From the NCBI GenBank assembly GCA_016714535.1, contig JADKDR010000015.1, positions 1 through 64,000 on the forward strand: a stretch of 64,000 bases of DNA, given 5' to 3'. Below, piece by piece: positions 23,177 through 32,211 of the stretch (position 1 is its first letter; the number at the start of each line of letters is the position of its first letter). Both the position numbers and the translations under genes were made by a program. The notes under the pieces were generated by a model. It was not told the DNA's origin. It did no database searches and worked only from the letters and a program-made list of their open reading frames with translations. This DNA is from Bacteroidota bacterium. GTDB taxonomy: Bacteria; Bacteroidota; Bacteroidia; AKYH767-A; OLB10.

Positions 23177-24568
23177 ATGAATCTTGGTTACGCACGATAT
23201 CTGAAGTTTATGCTTTACGTGGTTGAGTGGCTATTGCTCAACGCAAGTTTTGCTGCGGTTTCTTATTATACCACACCGGATCATTTATTAATAAGCAGTC
23301 CGTTTTTTTCGCAGTTTTATATTATTAACCTGGCATACGTACTCAATTTTATATTTTTTGAACGAAGAGAACGCCTGTTTGACTATCAACCGGCCCACTA
23401 CATTCGTTCTTCTGTTAAGTGGATTATTTTCCTTTTCATCTTCATTGCTTTCAGCAGTTACTTTGCAGAAAAGACATTTCCAAAATTACATAACCTGAAA
23501 GAAAAGTTTGTCTTGTTTGGTTGCTTGTTTGTATTGTGGCGCATTCTGTTTATGACTATTATAATGAACCTGCGCAAAAACCTACGCACGTTTAAAAAGG
23601 TGATGCTGCTTGGTAACAGCAAAGGGTTACATCAGCTAAATGTGTTTTTTCAGAAACACGGGGAAACAGGTTATGAAGTTTCAACCATTATTGATAATGA
23701 AAACGAATTGAATGAGTTAAGCGGAAATAATAAAGCAATCGTAAACCGATTGCAACAAATACAAAAAGCGCAAGACCTTGACGAAATTTTTTGCTGTCTA
23801 AAAAGCTTTACCAACGAAGACATTCAGGAAATAGCCAACTTTTGTGATGAACACTTTATCAGGCTTCGCATCGTTCCTGATTATTCATCGCTGCTTATTA
23901 ATAAGCCTATTTATACCAATCGCTATGGAACAGTCAATGTAATCGAGTTTTATTTTGAATCGCTTGAGATTATGCACAACCGGGTAATTAAGCGTGCTTT
24001 TGATTTCATGTTTTCTCTTGTTGCCTTATTAATTTTGAGCCCATTAATGTTTGTTATAATTCCAATCTTAATCAAACTTAGCAGTCGCGGACCGGTATTT
24101 TTTGTTCAGGAACGAAGCGGGAAAAACAACAAACCGTTTAATTGTTTTAAATATCGTACCATGCGTGTTAATTTGGACTCGAATAAAATTCAGGCTACTA
24201 AAGATGACCCGCGCATTACAAGAACAGGAAGTATACTACGCAAAACAAGCATGGATGAGCTTCCGCAATTTATAAATGTATTGCTAGGCAGCATGAGCAT
24301 TGTAGGCCCGCGCCCACACATGCTCTATCACACCGAATCGTACAAGCATATTGCAAATGAGTTTATGATGCGCCACGCCATAAAGCCGGGCATAACAGGT
24401 TGGGCACAAATTAATGGCTACCGTGGTGAAATTAAAAACGAAATAGACATCAAAAACCGTGTTGATTACGATTTATATTACCTCGAAAACTGGTCACTCT
24501 ACTTCGACATAAAAATAATTTTTCTAACAGTTTATTATGTCATTAAAGGGCAAAAGACAGCTTATTGA
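23177..24568 (+). CDS. Polyprenyl-phosphate sugar phosphotransferase (WcaJ-like)
   Basis: A 463-residue membrane enzyme that starts exopolysaccharide or O-antigen units by moving a sugar phosphate onto undecaprenyl phosphate. Four N-terminal TM helices (about 9-30, 45-60, 80-98, 113-133), a Rossmann-like CoA-binding middle (KKVMLLGNSKGLHQL), a fifth hydrophobic hairpin (RAFDFMFSLVALLILSPLMF) and the catalytic PF02397-type domain with FNCFKYRTMRVN, ITRTGSILRKTSMDELPQF, VGPRPHM and KPGITGWAQINGYRGE. All signature residues are present. The only linked sugar gene is the converging glycosyltransferase, so the polysaccharide locus is not compact here. Confidence 0.92.
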   Translation: MNLGYARYLKFMLYVVEWLLLNASFAAVSYYTTPDHLLISSPFFSQFYIINLAYVLNFIFFERRERLFDYQPAHYIRSSVKWIIFLFIFIAFSSYFAEKTFPKLHNLKEKFVLFGCLFVLWRILFMTIIMNLRKNLRTFKKVMLLGNSKGLHQLNVFFQKHGETGYEVSTIIDNENELNELSGNNKAIVNRLQQIQKAQDLDEIFCCLKSFTNEDIQEIANFCDEHFIRLRIVPDYSSLLINKPIYTNRYGTVNVIEFYFESLEIMHNRVIKRAFDFMFSLVALLILSPLMFVIIPILIKLSSRGPVFFVQERSGKNNKPFNCFKYRTMRVNLDSNKIQATKDDPRITRTGSILRKTSMDELPQFINVLLGSMSIVGPRPHMLYHTESYKHIANEFMMRHAIKPGITGWAQINGYRGEIKNEIDIKNRVDYDLYYLENWSLYFDIKIIFLTVYYVIKGQKTAY

Positions 24569-24585
24569 TATTTCCCTTTTCCGCT

Positions 24586-25737
24586 TCAATTCCCCTCGTA
24601 CATCAGCTTATATTGAGCTGCTATTTTCTCAATTGCGAATTCCTTTGCAACTGCCTTCATCCCATTATTGCTCATTTCAATTTTAAGGTCATGCGTAAGA
24701 TTGAGGTAATGAAATAATCTATCGGCAAGGCTTTCTTTATCAGTCAAACAAACAAGGCCACATTTATTTTGCAAAACCATATTACACAAGTTAACCTTGT
24801 TGGATATAATGACCGGCAATCCATTTGAAAGCGCCTCAACAACTACCAACCCAAAATTTTCCTGGTAGCTTGGCAGTATCAGCAAAGCATATTGTTGTAA
24901 GGTTTGATTGCGATTATCTGGATTGAGCTTGCCTTTAAAACTTATGGCGCTTGCTATTCCAAGTTTTTTAGCTAGTAACACAAGTTCCGGTTTGCAGTAG
25001 TCATCATCTTCGCCATAAATATCCAATGTTACATTTAACCTGTACTCATGAATTATGTGCATACTCCTTATCAGAATATCGAGTCCCTTTTTGCGATTGA
25101 TACGGCCTAGCGATACCAGATTAAATGATTGCAACGAATCATAATTGCCTCTCTTTATTTTTGCTGGCTCTGCAAGCAGATAAGGAGCAATATAATAATT
25201 GCAGCCTTTTGGAATCTCCGAATTTTCGTACTCTTCAATTGTTGTAAAGTGAATGTACTTTGCTTTTTTTAAAAGATGATTATCCCAAATAGTTCGATGA
25301 ACTATTTTTACCAATTTAGAACGTGTCAGGGAATAGATATCAAGCATACCATGCGGAGTTATCACAAAGGGAATTTTATTTCTAACGGCAAACTGCATTC
25401 CGCAGCGCGAAAAATAATTGAACAAGGTGTGTATATGAATCTGGTCGGGCTTTTTTAATGTGGATAAAAAAGAAGTGAGGTTATGGCTATGAAAATATTT
25501 TTTGTTCAAAAAGGAACAGCTGGAGGGCATATAATGCACAGTCACTCCATTTTGATTGGTGGTATGAATGCCTCTGGCATCCACCACTGCTTTATCATTA
25601 TTTTGATTAAGTGTAACTACCTCTATGGTGTAGCCAAATTCTTTTACTAAAATTTCTGCCTGTTCGGAAATGCATCGTGGAGGTCCGCCATAAAACCATG
25701 CAGGTTTATAATAAGGAGTAATGTAAACAATATGCAA
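24586..25737 (-). CDS. Family 4-type glycosyltransferase
   Basis: A 383-residue GT-B glycosyltransferase (GT4-like). N-terminal acceptor domain: MHIVYITPYYKPAWFYGGPP, then IHIHTLFNYFSRCGM. Donor domain: NLVSLGRINRKKGLDILIRS, LPSYQENFGLVVVEALSNGL (the E-x7-E-like EX7E motif: ENFGLVVVE) and PVIISNKV. It retains the donor-nucleotide contacts and probably uses a nucleotide sugar in cell-surface glycan synthesis. It converges on the WcaJ-like gene with a 17-bp gap. A TAGTTTTG -7 box lies at 25760-25767. Confidence 0.88.
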   Translation of the reverse strand: MHIVYITPYYKPAWFYGGPPRCISEQAEILVKEFGYTIEVVTLNQNNDKAVVDARGIHTTNQNGVTVHYMPSSCSFLNKKYFHSHNLTSFLSTLKKPDQIHIHTLFNYFSRCGMQFAVRNKIPFVITPHGMLDIYSLTRSKLVKIVHRTIWDNHLLKKAKYIHFTTIEEYENSEIPKGCNYYIAPYLLAEPAKIKRGNYDSLQSFNLVSLGRINRKKGLDILIRSMHIIHEYRLNVTLDIYGEDDDYCKPELVLLAKKLGIASAISFKGKLNPDNRNQTLQQYALLILPSYQENFGLVVVEALSNGLPVIISNKVNLCNMVLQNKCGLVCLTDKESLADRLFHYLNLTHDLKIEMSNNGMKAVAKEFAIEKIAAQYKLMYEGN

Positions 25738-25759
25738 AAGGATGGTGGATTAGTAGATG

Positions 25760-25767
25760 CAAAACTA
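25760..25767 (-). promoter_or_regulatory. Bacteroidota -7 box for the glycosyltransferase
   Basis: Plus-strand CAAAACTA reads TAGTTTTG on the minus strand, matching TANNTTTG, 23 bp before the start. Confidence 0.45.
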
Positions 25768-25880
25768 ACCGAATAGTAAAGCCAAAGCGGTATGAAGCAG
25801 ATTGTAATGAACAGCATCCGGCTAACAACTTTAGGCTTCTCTTGAGATGGAGTTCGATTTTAATCAACCATTACCATTTC

Positions 25881-25912
25881 AAAAAAAAAACGGGATTGAA
25901 ATATCAATCCCG
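25881..25912 (-). terminator. Terminator of ettA
   Basis: CGGGATTGA and TCAATCCCG form a 9-bp GC-rich stem with a 4-base loop, followed on the minus strand by ten Ts. It is 45 bp after the ettA stop. Confidence 0.9.
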
Positions 25913-25956
25913 AAATATAATCTAAGCCTATACTTAATACTAAACCAACAAAGACA

Positions 25957-27633
25957 CTACCTAGTTAAGGCCTTGTACTTAATGCGATGTGGTCCCGTAT
26001 CGCCCAGTCGCTTTTTCTTATTCTCTTCGTAGTCGGTATATCCACCTTCAAAATAATAAACCTGCGACTCGCCTTCAAACGCAAGTATATGTGTACATAC
26101 ACGATCGAGAAACCAGCGGTCGTGGGAAATAATAACAGCACAGCCGGCAAAATTTTCTAATGCTTCTTCCAAAGCTCGCAAGGTGTTTATATCTAAATCA
26201 TTGGTAGGCTCATCCAGCAACAAAACGTTAGCTTCGGTTTTTAAAGTTAAAGCAAGATGTAATCTGTTTCGTTCTCCTCCTGATAGCACACCACATTTCT
26301 TTCCCTGATCGGAGCCACTAAAATTGAAACGACTAATGTATGCGCGCGAGTTTAGTGTTTTGCCTTCCATTTCAATAATCTCGTGCCCACCACTTACCAC
26401 TTCATAAATTGATTTTTCAGGATCGATAGCTTCGTGAGCTTGATCTACGTATGCCACCTTTACCGTATCCCCTATCTTAATAGTGCCGCTATCAGGTTTT
26501 TCAGTTTCCATAATCATACGGAACAGCGTAGTTTTTCCAGCACCATTGGGGCCAATGATTCCAACAATGCCGGCAGGTGGCAATCGAAATTCCAGATTTT
26601 CGTATAATAATTTATCACCAAAACTTTTTGCAACTCCTTCAAACTCGATTACCTCATTTCCCAATCGTGGGCCATTTGGAATAAATATTTCAAGTTTTTC
26701 TTCCTTTTGGCGGATGTCTTCGCTCATCATTTTATCATAGGCTTGCAAACGTGCTTTGCTCTTGGCATGACGCGCCTTCGGAGCCATGCGCACCCACTCC
26801 AACTCTCGCGAAAGTGTTTTCTGACGTTTGCTTTCTGTTTTTTCTTCCTGTGCAAGTCGCTTTGTTTTTTGTTCTAACCAACTGCTGTAATTTCCCTGCC
26901 ATGGAATTCCTTCGCCACGGTCAAGTTCTAATATCCATCCGGCAACATTGTCAAGAAAATATCGATCGTGGGTTACGGCAATAACAGTTCCCTTATAGCG
27001 TTGCAAGTGCTGCTCGAGCCAATCTACCGATTCGGCATCGAGGTGGTTGGTAGGCTCATCAAGTAATAATATTTCAGGTTCTTGCAACAACAAGCGACAC
27101 AATGCCAATCGCCTGCGCTCTCCTCCCGATAAGTTTGCAACAAGGGTATCGCCCTCGGGGCAACGCAGCGCATCCATAGCAACTTCTATTTTATTGTCCA
27201 ATTCCCACGCCCCCGCAGCCTCTATTTTATCCATCAATTCAGATTGGCGCTCGAGCAATTTATTCATTGCATCATCTTCAAGTGGCTCGCATAATTTATT
27301 ATTTACATCCTCATACTCCTTTAAGATGGCAGTGATGGGAGCTACTCCCTCCATTACAATTTCCTTTGCAGTTTTTGTATCGTCCAAAATCGGTTCCTGC
27401 TCCAGGTATCCAACATTATATCCTGGCGAAAAAACCACATCGCCTTGAAATGATTTTTCTACTCCTGCAATAATGCGCAACAACGTAGACTTACCCGAAC
27501 CGTTTAAACCCAGTATTCCTATTTTGGCTCCATAAAAAAAGGAGAGATAGATATCTTTTAATACTTGTTTTCCATTGGGGTACGTTTTACTTACCCGTAC
27601 CATCGAAAAAATTACTTTCTTATCATCAGCCAT
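25957..27633 (-). CDS. ettA: Energy-dependent translational throttle protein EttA
   Basis: A 558-residue ABC-F ATPase, the usual EttA length. Two nucleotide-binding domains: Walker A GLNGSGKSTLL (about 42-52) and GPNGAGKTTLF (about 358), signatures LSGGERRRLALCRLL and LSGGERNRLHLALTL, Walker B LLLDEPTNHLD and LLLDEPTNDLD. The linker region is rich in Lys/Glu, as expected for the P-site tRNA interaction motif. EttA binds the ribosomal E site and gates the first elongation cycle by ADP/ATP ratio. Cytosolic; monocistronic with a strong terminator. Confidence 0.94.
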   Translation of the reverse strand: MADDKKVIFSMVRVSKTYPNGKQVLKDIYLSFFYGAKIGILGLNGSGKSTLLRIIAGVEKSFQGDVVFSPGYNVGYLEQEPILDDTKTAKEIVMEGVAPITAILKEYEDVNNKLCEPLEDDAMNKLLERQSELMDKIEAAGAWELDNKIEVAMDALRCPEGDTLVANLSGGERRRLALCRLLLQEPEILLLDEPTNHLDAESVDWLEQHLQRYKGTVIAVTHDRYFLDNVAGWILELDRGEGIPWQGNYSSWLEQKTKRLAQEEKTESKRQKTLSRELEWVRMAPKARHAKSKARLQAYDKMMSEDIRQKEEKLEIFIPNGPRLGNEVIEFEGVAKSFGDKLLYENLEFRLPPAGIVGIIGPNGAGKTTLFRMIMETEKPDSGTIKIGDTVKVAYVDQAHEAIDPEKSIYEVVSGGHEIIEMEGKTLNSRAYISRFNFSGSDQGKKCGVLSGGERNRLHLALTLKTEANVLLLDEPTNDLDINTLRALEEALENFAGCAVIISHDRWFLDRVCTHILAFEGESQVYYFEGGYTDYEENKKKRLGDTGPHRIKYKALTR

Positions 27634-27861
27634 CGTTTTATTTGTTTGTTTTTAAATACAATTAGTCAATTAAGTTATTCGCAAAGCCAAAACTTATACC
27701 ATTAAAAAAAACACTGTCGCCAATGATTTAGTCTTTAATAAATCAATAATCCTAACACTACTTTTTTAAGGCCGCGCAAAAGTATAATTTATACGTTAAC
27801 AAGCTACATGATGTTCCATTTTGGTACAATAATTGAAAATCGGAAATTCTTCTTGTAGCTT

Positions 27862-28350
27862 ATGAAACAACAAATCTGGCAAACAATAAAAGAGGCAAAA
27901 TTCAGGTATATTCAACTGGATAATTACATGTATTTGCAAGTACAGTCTCTTAAGATGGCTCGCAACATTTTGCTTGCATGCACAGCAGTTTCAACCATAG
28001 CTGTAGCCTACTTTCAAAACAATTATATTACCCTTGGAATTTGGCTTACAGGTACTTTAGCAGTATGGCTAATGGCTAATACATTTTGGGCGAAAAGCAT
28101 AACGCATTTGAAAAAGGCGAAGGCCAATTTATTGAGCCTGGAACAAATAAATAATCAGCTCGAAGTATTGTGGCGTAATTTAAATAGTAAAAGTATAACT
28201 GAGGACGAGATTGCGGGTATTTATTTAACGATACAAGCTACCTTGCATCTCTGTGAAGCTGAAATTGCAGAAAACAAAATAAACATTACCACACAAACCA
28301 GCGAACATACTAATGAGCGACTTGAACTTTCGCTTCGCAATGTTTATTAA
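27862..28350 (+). CDS. Two-TM hypothetical protein (SLATT-like architecture)
   Basis: A 162-residue protein not assigned with certainty. After an N-terminal helix it has two TM segments (about 34-53 ARNILLACTAVSTIAVAYFQ, and 58-76) separated by a very short loop, then a long amphipathic helical tail (about 80-135) and a polar C-terminus. This architecture resembles SLATT-type two-TM effectors linked to nucleotide-signalling systems, but no SMODS/SLOG gene is adjacent and the match rests on shape only. The gene stands alone, divergent from ettA and converging on the desaturase. Confidence 0.6.
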   Translation: MKQQIWQTIKEAKFRYIQLDNYMYLQVQSLKMARNILLACTAVSTIAVAYFQNNYITLGIWLTGTLAVWLMANTFWAKSITHLKKAKANLLSLEQINNQLEVLWRNLNSKSITEDEIAGIYLTIQATLHLCEAEIAENKINITTQTSEHTNERLELSLRNVY

Positions 28351-28389
28351 AAAAAAAGAGTAACCAAGCTGCCAAATAAATAGCCCATA

Positions 28390-29856
28390 TTACATTTTCA
28401 AAATTCGCTCCATTACCAATTTGCTACCAATAGTTACCATAGGCAATCCGGTGCCGGGAGTAGTTGATGCACCTACATAAAATAAATTTTTCAAGAGCTC
28501 ATCGTAATTGCGGGGCCTCAGTCCCCCAACTTGATTTAAACCATGTGCAAGACCTAACCCACTGCCACGATACAGGCTAAACTTCTCTTGCCAGTCTATG
28601 GGTGTCCAAATGGTTTTTGTTAGCGTAGCAGCATGTAAATCAAAATTCACACGCTTGCTAATATCTGCAATAATGGTATCGGCCAACTGCTGCGAGTCGC
28701 TCCATTCGGGCTTTGTACGAAGGTCAGGAACAGGACATAGAATAAAAATATTCTCACAACCATCGGGTGCACAATTAGGATTAGACTTGCTGCTCACATT
28801 TACATAATAATAGGGCTTATCAGGTGCAACCGTTGTTTTGAAAATTGTATCAGCATATTGCTTAAAGTTATCGCCCAAAAAATAATTATGATGCTGAAGT
28901 TTATCCACCTTGCCTTTAACACCAAGGTAAATAGTAAATGGCGCAAGCGTCCATTCCATGTTGTCCAATTTCTTTTCCGAAAATTTTTTCCTGTTAAGTA
29001 CCTTACCTCTGAAAGAAGCAGCATCGCTGTTGCAAACAAAAACATCAGCAGCAAACGAAGTTCCATTGCTACTTACTACTGATTTAATCTTCCCCTGTTC
29101 GGAATTCACCGCAGCTATTTCGGTATTGTACTGAAACACCACACCCCTAGCCTCTAATAATTTAACCAATTCGCTTGTTATGCTATACATTCCACCTTTT
29201 ACATTCCAATATCCATCGTGTATCATTTCGGTATAATTAAGCAGACTATATACAGCAGGTGTTTGGAAAGGTGTATTACCGAGGAAGAATGCCACTAAAG
29301 AAAAAATAACTTTTGCTTCCTGCGATGTAAATGTTTTTTCTAACTCTTCCCACATGCTGCGAAACATCATGGGAGCATGTTTCCATGGAACCCTCGACAA
29401 AGCATATAAGTATCCAATGGTAGAGTCAAAATTTTTATCAATCACAATGTGCTCTGTATCGTGAAAAAGCTGGCCTGCCTTTTTCAAATATTTTTCCAAC
29501 TTTAATTTTAATTCCGGTTCTATGTTGGCAAATTCCTTTTGCAGTACATCTAAGTCTTTATATATTTTCAATGGTGTATCGCGTCCTTCAAAATATACAG
29601 TGTACAGCGGGTTAAGTTCGTTAAGCTGCAGCGGATTTTTTATTTTGCAGTAACTGAATAGTTCTGTAAACGCATAACTCATACTAAAAAAAGATGGCCC
29701 GGTATCGAACGTAAAACCGTCTTGCTTCAAAATATTTAAACGGCCACCGGGTGTAGCTGCCTTTTCAATTACTTCAACCTGATATCCATGATGTGTAAGT
29801 CGGAGCGCTGTAGCTAGCCCTCCCAATCCTGACCCTATGATTACTGCTTTTGGCAT
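28390..29856 (-). CDS. CrtI-family phytoene-desaturase-like oxidoreductase
   Basis: A 488-residue FAD enzyme of the phytoene desaturase type. The ADP-binding fold is at the N-terminus (AVIIGSGLGGLATALRL, then EKAATPGGRLN) and the signature C-terminus FYVGASTTPGTGLPMVTIG is present. The DTGPSFFSM motif and length match CrtI/CrtD enzymes that desaturate carotenoid chains; which carotenoid step is not decidable. No crtB, crtE or crtY genes are nearby, so it acts with pathway genes elsewhere or on another substrate. Monocistronic. Confidence 0.88.
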   Translation of the reverse strand: MPKAVIIGSGLGGLATALRLTHHGYQVEVIEKAATPGGRLNILKQDGFTFDTGPSFFSMSYAFTELFSYCKIKNPLQLNELNPLYTVYFEGRDTPLKIYKDLDVLQKEFANIEPELKLKLEKYLKKAGQLFHDTEHIVIDKNFDSTIGYLYALSRVPWKHAPMMFRSMWEELEKTFTSQEAKVIFSLVAFFLGNTPFQTPAVYSLLNYTEMIHDGYWNVKGGMYSITSELVKLLEARGVVFQYNTEIAAVNSEQGKIKSVVSSNGTSFAADVFVCNSDAASFRGKVLNRKKFSEKKLDNMEWTLAPFTIYLGVKGKVDKLQHHNYFLGDNFKQYADTIFKTTVAPDKPYYYVNVSSKSNPNCAPDGCENIFILCPVPDLRTKPEWSDSQQLADTIIADISKRVNFDLHAATLTKTIWTPIDWQEKFSLYRGSGLGLAHGLNQVGGLRPRNYDELLKNLFYVGASTTPGTGLPMVTIGSKLVMERILKM

Positions 29857-29971
29857 ATATTAAATTTTTCATGTAACAATTTACTCCTGCAAATGTTAAG
29901 AAATACTTTTGCTTTTCATATTGCGGACGATGACAACCTTGAAATTGTACTAATAGAATGCCCTCTAATGC

Positions 29972-30433
29972 TTATTTTTTCTGTTCACTCTTTGGGAACT
30001 CACGCCATGTATAGCTCTTCTGAACTATTTTCCATGAGCCCTCATACTTTAGTAGTAAAAAATAGTCGGTAAATATTCTCCAATTAGGAATTACAATTTC
30101 TGCTTTTGCCATTGCCGCATCCCTTTCAAAATCAATTGAAATGATTCGACCTATGCGATCAGACTTTTCTCCTTGCTTTATATTCGAAATATACTGCTCC
30201 CCCGATCGAATTCTTAGACTATCCCTCTCACCTACCGTGTATAAATTAAAGCTTGGATGGAAGGCTTGCCGCAACCTATCAGGTTCGCCATTAGCTGTGC
30301 CTTCAATATAATCCATTAGTGTGGCTGTAATTTGTTCAATTTCGGATTTGCTATTTTGCGATTGCCCTTTTACCATTATCCCGGACAATAGTAGCATTGC
30401 CTTAAGTAAAATTTGAAGTCTCTTTGTTTTCAT
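29972..30433 (-). CDS. Exported NTF2-like protein (DUF4440/lumazine-binding-like)
   Basis: About 153 residues from the ATG at 30433, giving signal peptide MKTKRLQILLKAMLLLSGIM and cleavage around GQS. The mature part is a single NTF2-like cone fold: IEQITATLMDYIEGTANGEP at the start, LRQAFHPSFNLYTVG, then FERDAAMAKAEIVIPNW and LLKYEGSWKIVQKSYTW at the end. This is the pattern of periplasmic Lumazine_bd_2/SnoaL-like proteins. Ligand unknown. The longer frame to 30466 would hide the signal. Confidence 0.75.
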   Translation of the reverse strand: MKTKRLQILLKAMLLLSGIMVKGQSQNSKSEIEQITATLMDYIEGTANGEPDRLRQAFHPSFNLYTVGERDSLRIRSGEQYISNIKQGEKSDRIGRIISIDFERDAAMAKAEIVIPNWRIFTDYFLLLKYEGSWKIVQKSYTWREFPKSEQKK

Positions 30434-30641
30434 ATCATTATATTTTTTAAAGTTTAAATTGCTCAAGTATTTGAAGATGTTAATTCACTTTAAAACGAAG
30501 ATCATGTTATGTGGGAGTAGAAAAATGTTTAGAACATTTTTCAGATCTCAAAAATCATTTAAAGGCAAATGCACCCTAGGCGTATAAATCTTAACTGGTG
30601 CTAGAAATCCGGCATAATGCAACTTAACATAATCACAATCA

Positions 30642-31424
30642 CTACAGCTGCATTGTCTTAGTTGGATCCTGTAAGTTAATCCAAAATATAGTAACAGGTT
30701 CACTATCTTCAATCTGCCCATTTGCATTTTTATCTAATCGTGCAAATACAAACATTACATCATTGCCTTCATCATATTCTGATTTGAATACCGAATAGTT
30801 TTCAGGAACCAGAGCACTTTGTCTTTCACCATTAATATTGAACAAATAAAATCTTCGTAAATCTTTTGCATTTATAAATCCATCTTTATTAGTGTCGTCA
30901 TCATAAACTGAAGTAAAAATGTAATTCCTTTTTACCAAGGAATTATTTAAGGTGTCGTTTGAAAATGCCGGATAATAAACTGTTTTAATTAAGACAGGCT
31001 TGTCAAAAAACTCCCTTCTAGTATTTGTTTGAAAGTCGTACAGCGAAACATTTACAAGATTGTAACCATAAACCCCTTCTAATCCCGGCATCAGATGGCC
31101 ATTCCAATTGTTTCCTTGTTCCTGTTCCGAATCGTTATATAAGAAGTTGTTCGAACCAATAAAGGTGGTTCCATGCTTCTTATTCAGATTTACCTTATAC
31201 ACCGTTGCAAGTCGTATATTAGAAACACCAGTCAATAATACACTACTAGGACGTGTTTCAAATATAAGTGAGTCTTTGTTTATTCCTTCTGCTTTTCCAT
31301 CATCAATATTTTCATCAGCCGTGGTGTTGACTACCGGAAATCCCTTTTCTTCAAGGTTGCTATTAGAACAACTTGACAGAATACCAAGCGACACGATTAT
31401 TAAAAGTATATTTCTATTTCCCAT
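30642..31424 (-). CDS. Lipoprotein with EF-hand-like calcium loops
   Basis: A 260-residue lipoprotein: MGNRNILLIIVSLGILSSCS gives a lipobox with Cys19. Two loops resemble dockerin/EF-hand calcium sites: DTNKDGFINAKDL (about 178-190) and DKNANGQIEDSEP (about 236-248). Between and before them are beta-rich segments (LTGVSNIRLATVYKVNLN, VNVSLYDFQTN). No family name can be given with confidence. Probably a calcium-stabilised outer- or inner-membrane lipoprotein. A 790-bp noncoding stretch lies upstream. Confidence 0.7.
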   Translation of the reverse strand: MGNRNILLIIVSLGILSSCSNSNLEEKGFPVVNTTADENIDDGKAEGINKDSLIFETRPSSVLLTGVSNIRLATVYKVNLNKKHGTTFIGSNNFLYNDSEQEQGNNWNGHLMPGLEGVYGYNLVNVSLYDFQTNTRREFFDKPVLIKTVYYPAFSNDTLNNSLVKRNYIFTSVYDDDTNKDGFINAKDLRRFYLFNINGERQSALVPENYSVFKSEYDEGNDVMFVFARLDKNANGQIEDSEPVTIFWINLQDPTKTMQL

Positions 31425-32211
31425 TTATAATTTTGTTTTATAATGCAATGTTTCCTTTAGAAATACCAATAACATCATTAACGAATAAGTCAATTTCCAA
31501 CTACATGCTTAAGATGATATTAAAACAAGGCTTGCAATTAAGTTCACGCAAAACTATCTTTTTTTTCAGTTTACAGTTCTTTAGATTTTGTTAAAGTAGA
31601 GCTTATATTTATAAATCATTTCCTAATAAATTCTTAGTCAATGTGCGGTGGCATTTATTAAGCTGCATACTAATTAAATTACTTATTACAGTAGACTATT
31701 ATTGCATAATTGCATATGCAATTATCTTTCAAACTAAAACGAAATTCCTATGACTTAAAATCTTACTAAAGCCAAAGTGCAGCATACAAGTAAGCACAAG
31801 TTATGAGCTAATTGAAGAAAAAAATAGCAGCATATACAAGCATGGTTATACTTGCATAAATGGCACAGCAAAACCTTAGGAGTGCACCAACATGTATGCT
31901 GGCAAAAGTGCATACTATGGGCATTGCGGCTTGTGTCGATGAACGCAATTTATATGAGGAATTCTTTGTGTGATTTACTCGAATGGGCGGTTGGCATAAA
32001 TGGTTAATTGCCCACCGTAGTTGTAATTCGATAAATTTTTTTAAATAAATTTTCTCATGCCTTAGGCAACCTCAAAACAGCATAGCCCCCATTTATTCCG
32101 ACAACCCATATTACTTATTGTATATTAATAAACAATAAAACTCCAAAATAGATTTAAGAAACTTGAATGCGGGCATTGTTAATCTTAGCAACTAGATGCA
32201 GTAAAAAATAA
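31425..32211. other. 787-bp noncoding gap with a 20-bp palindrome
   Basis: No gene is supported here in either strand. It is very AT-rich. A perfect 20-bp palindrome (ATAATTGCATATGCAATTAT) occupies 31706-31725, about 280 bp from the lipoprotein start. A small RNA or remote regulatory region is possible. Confidence 0.55.
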
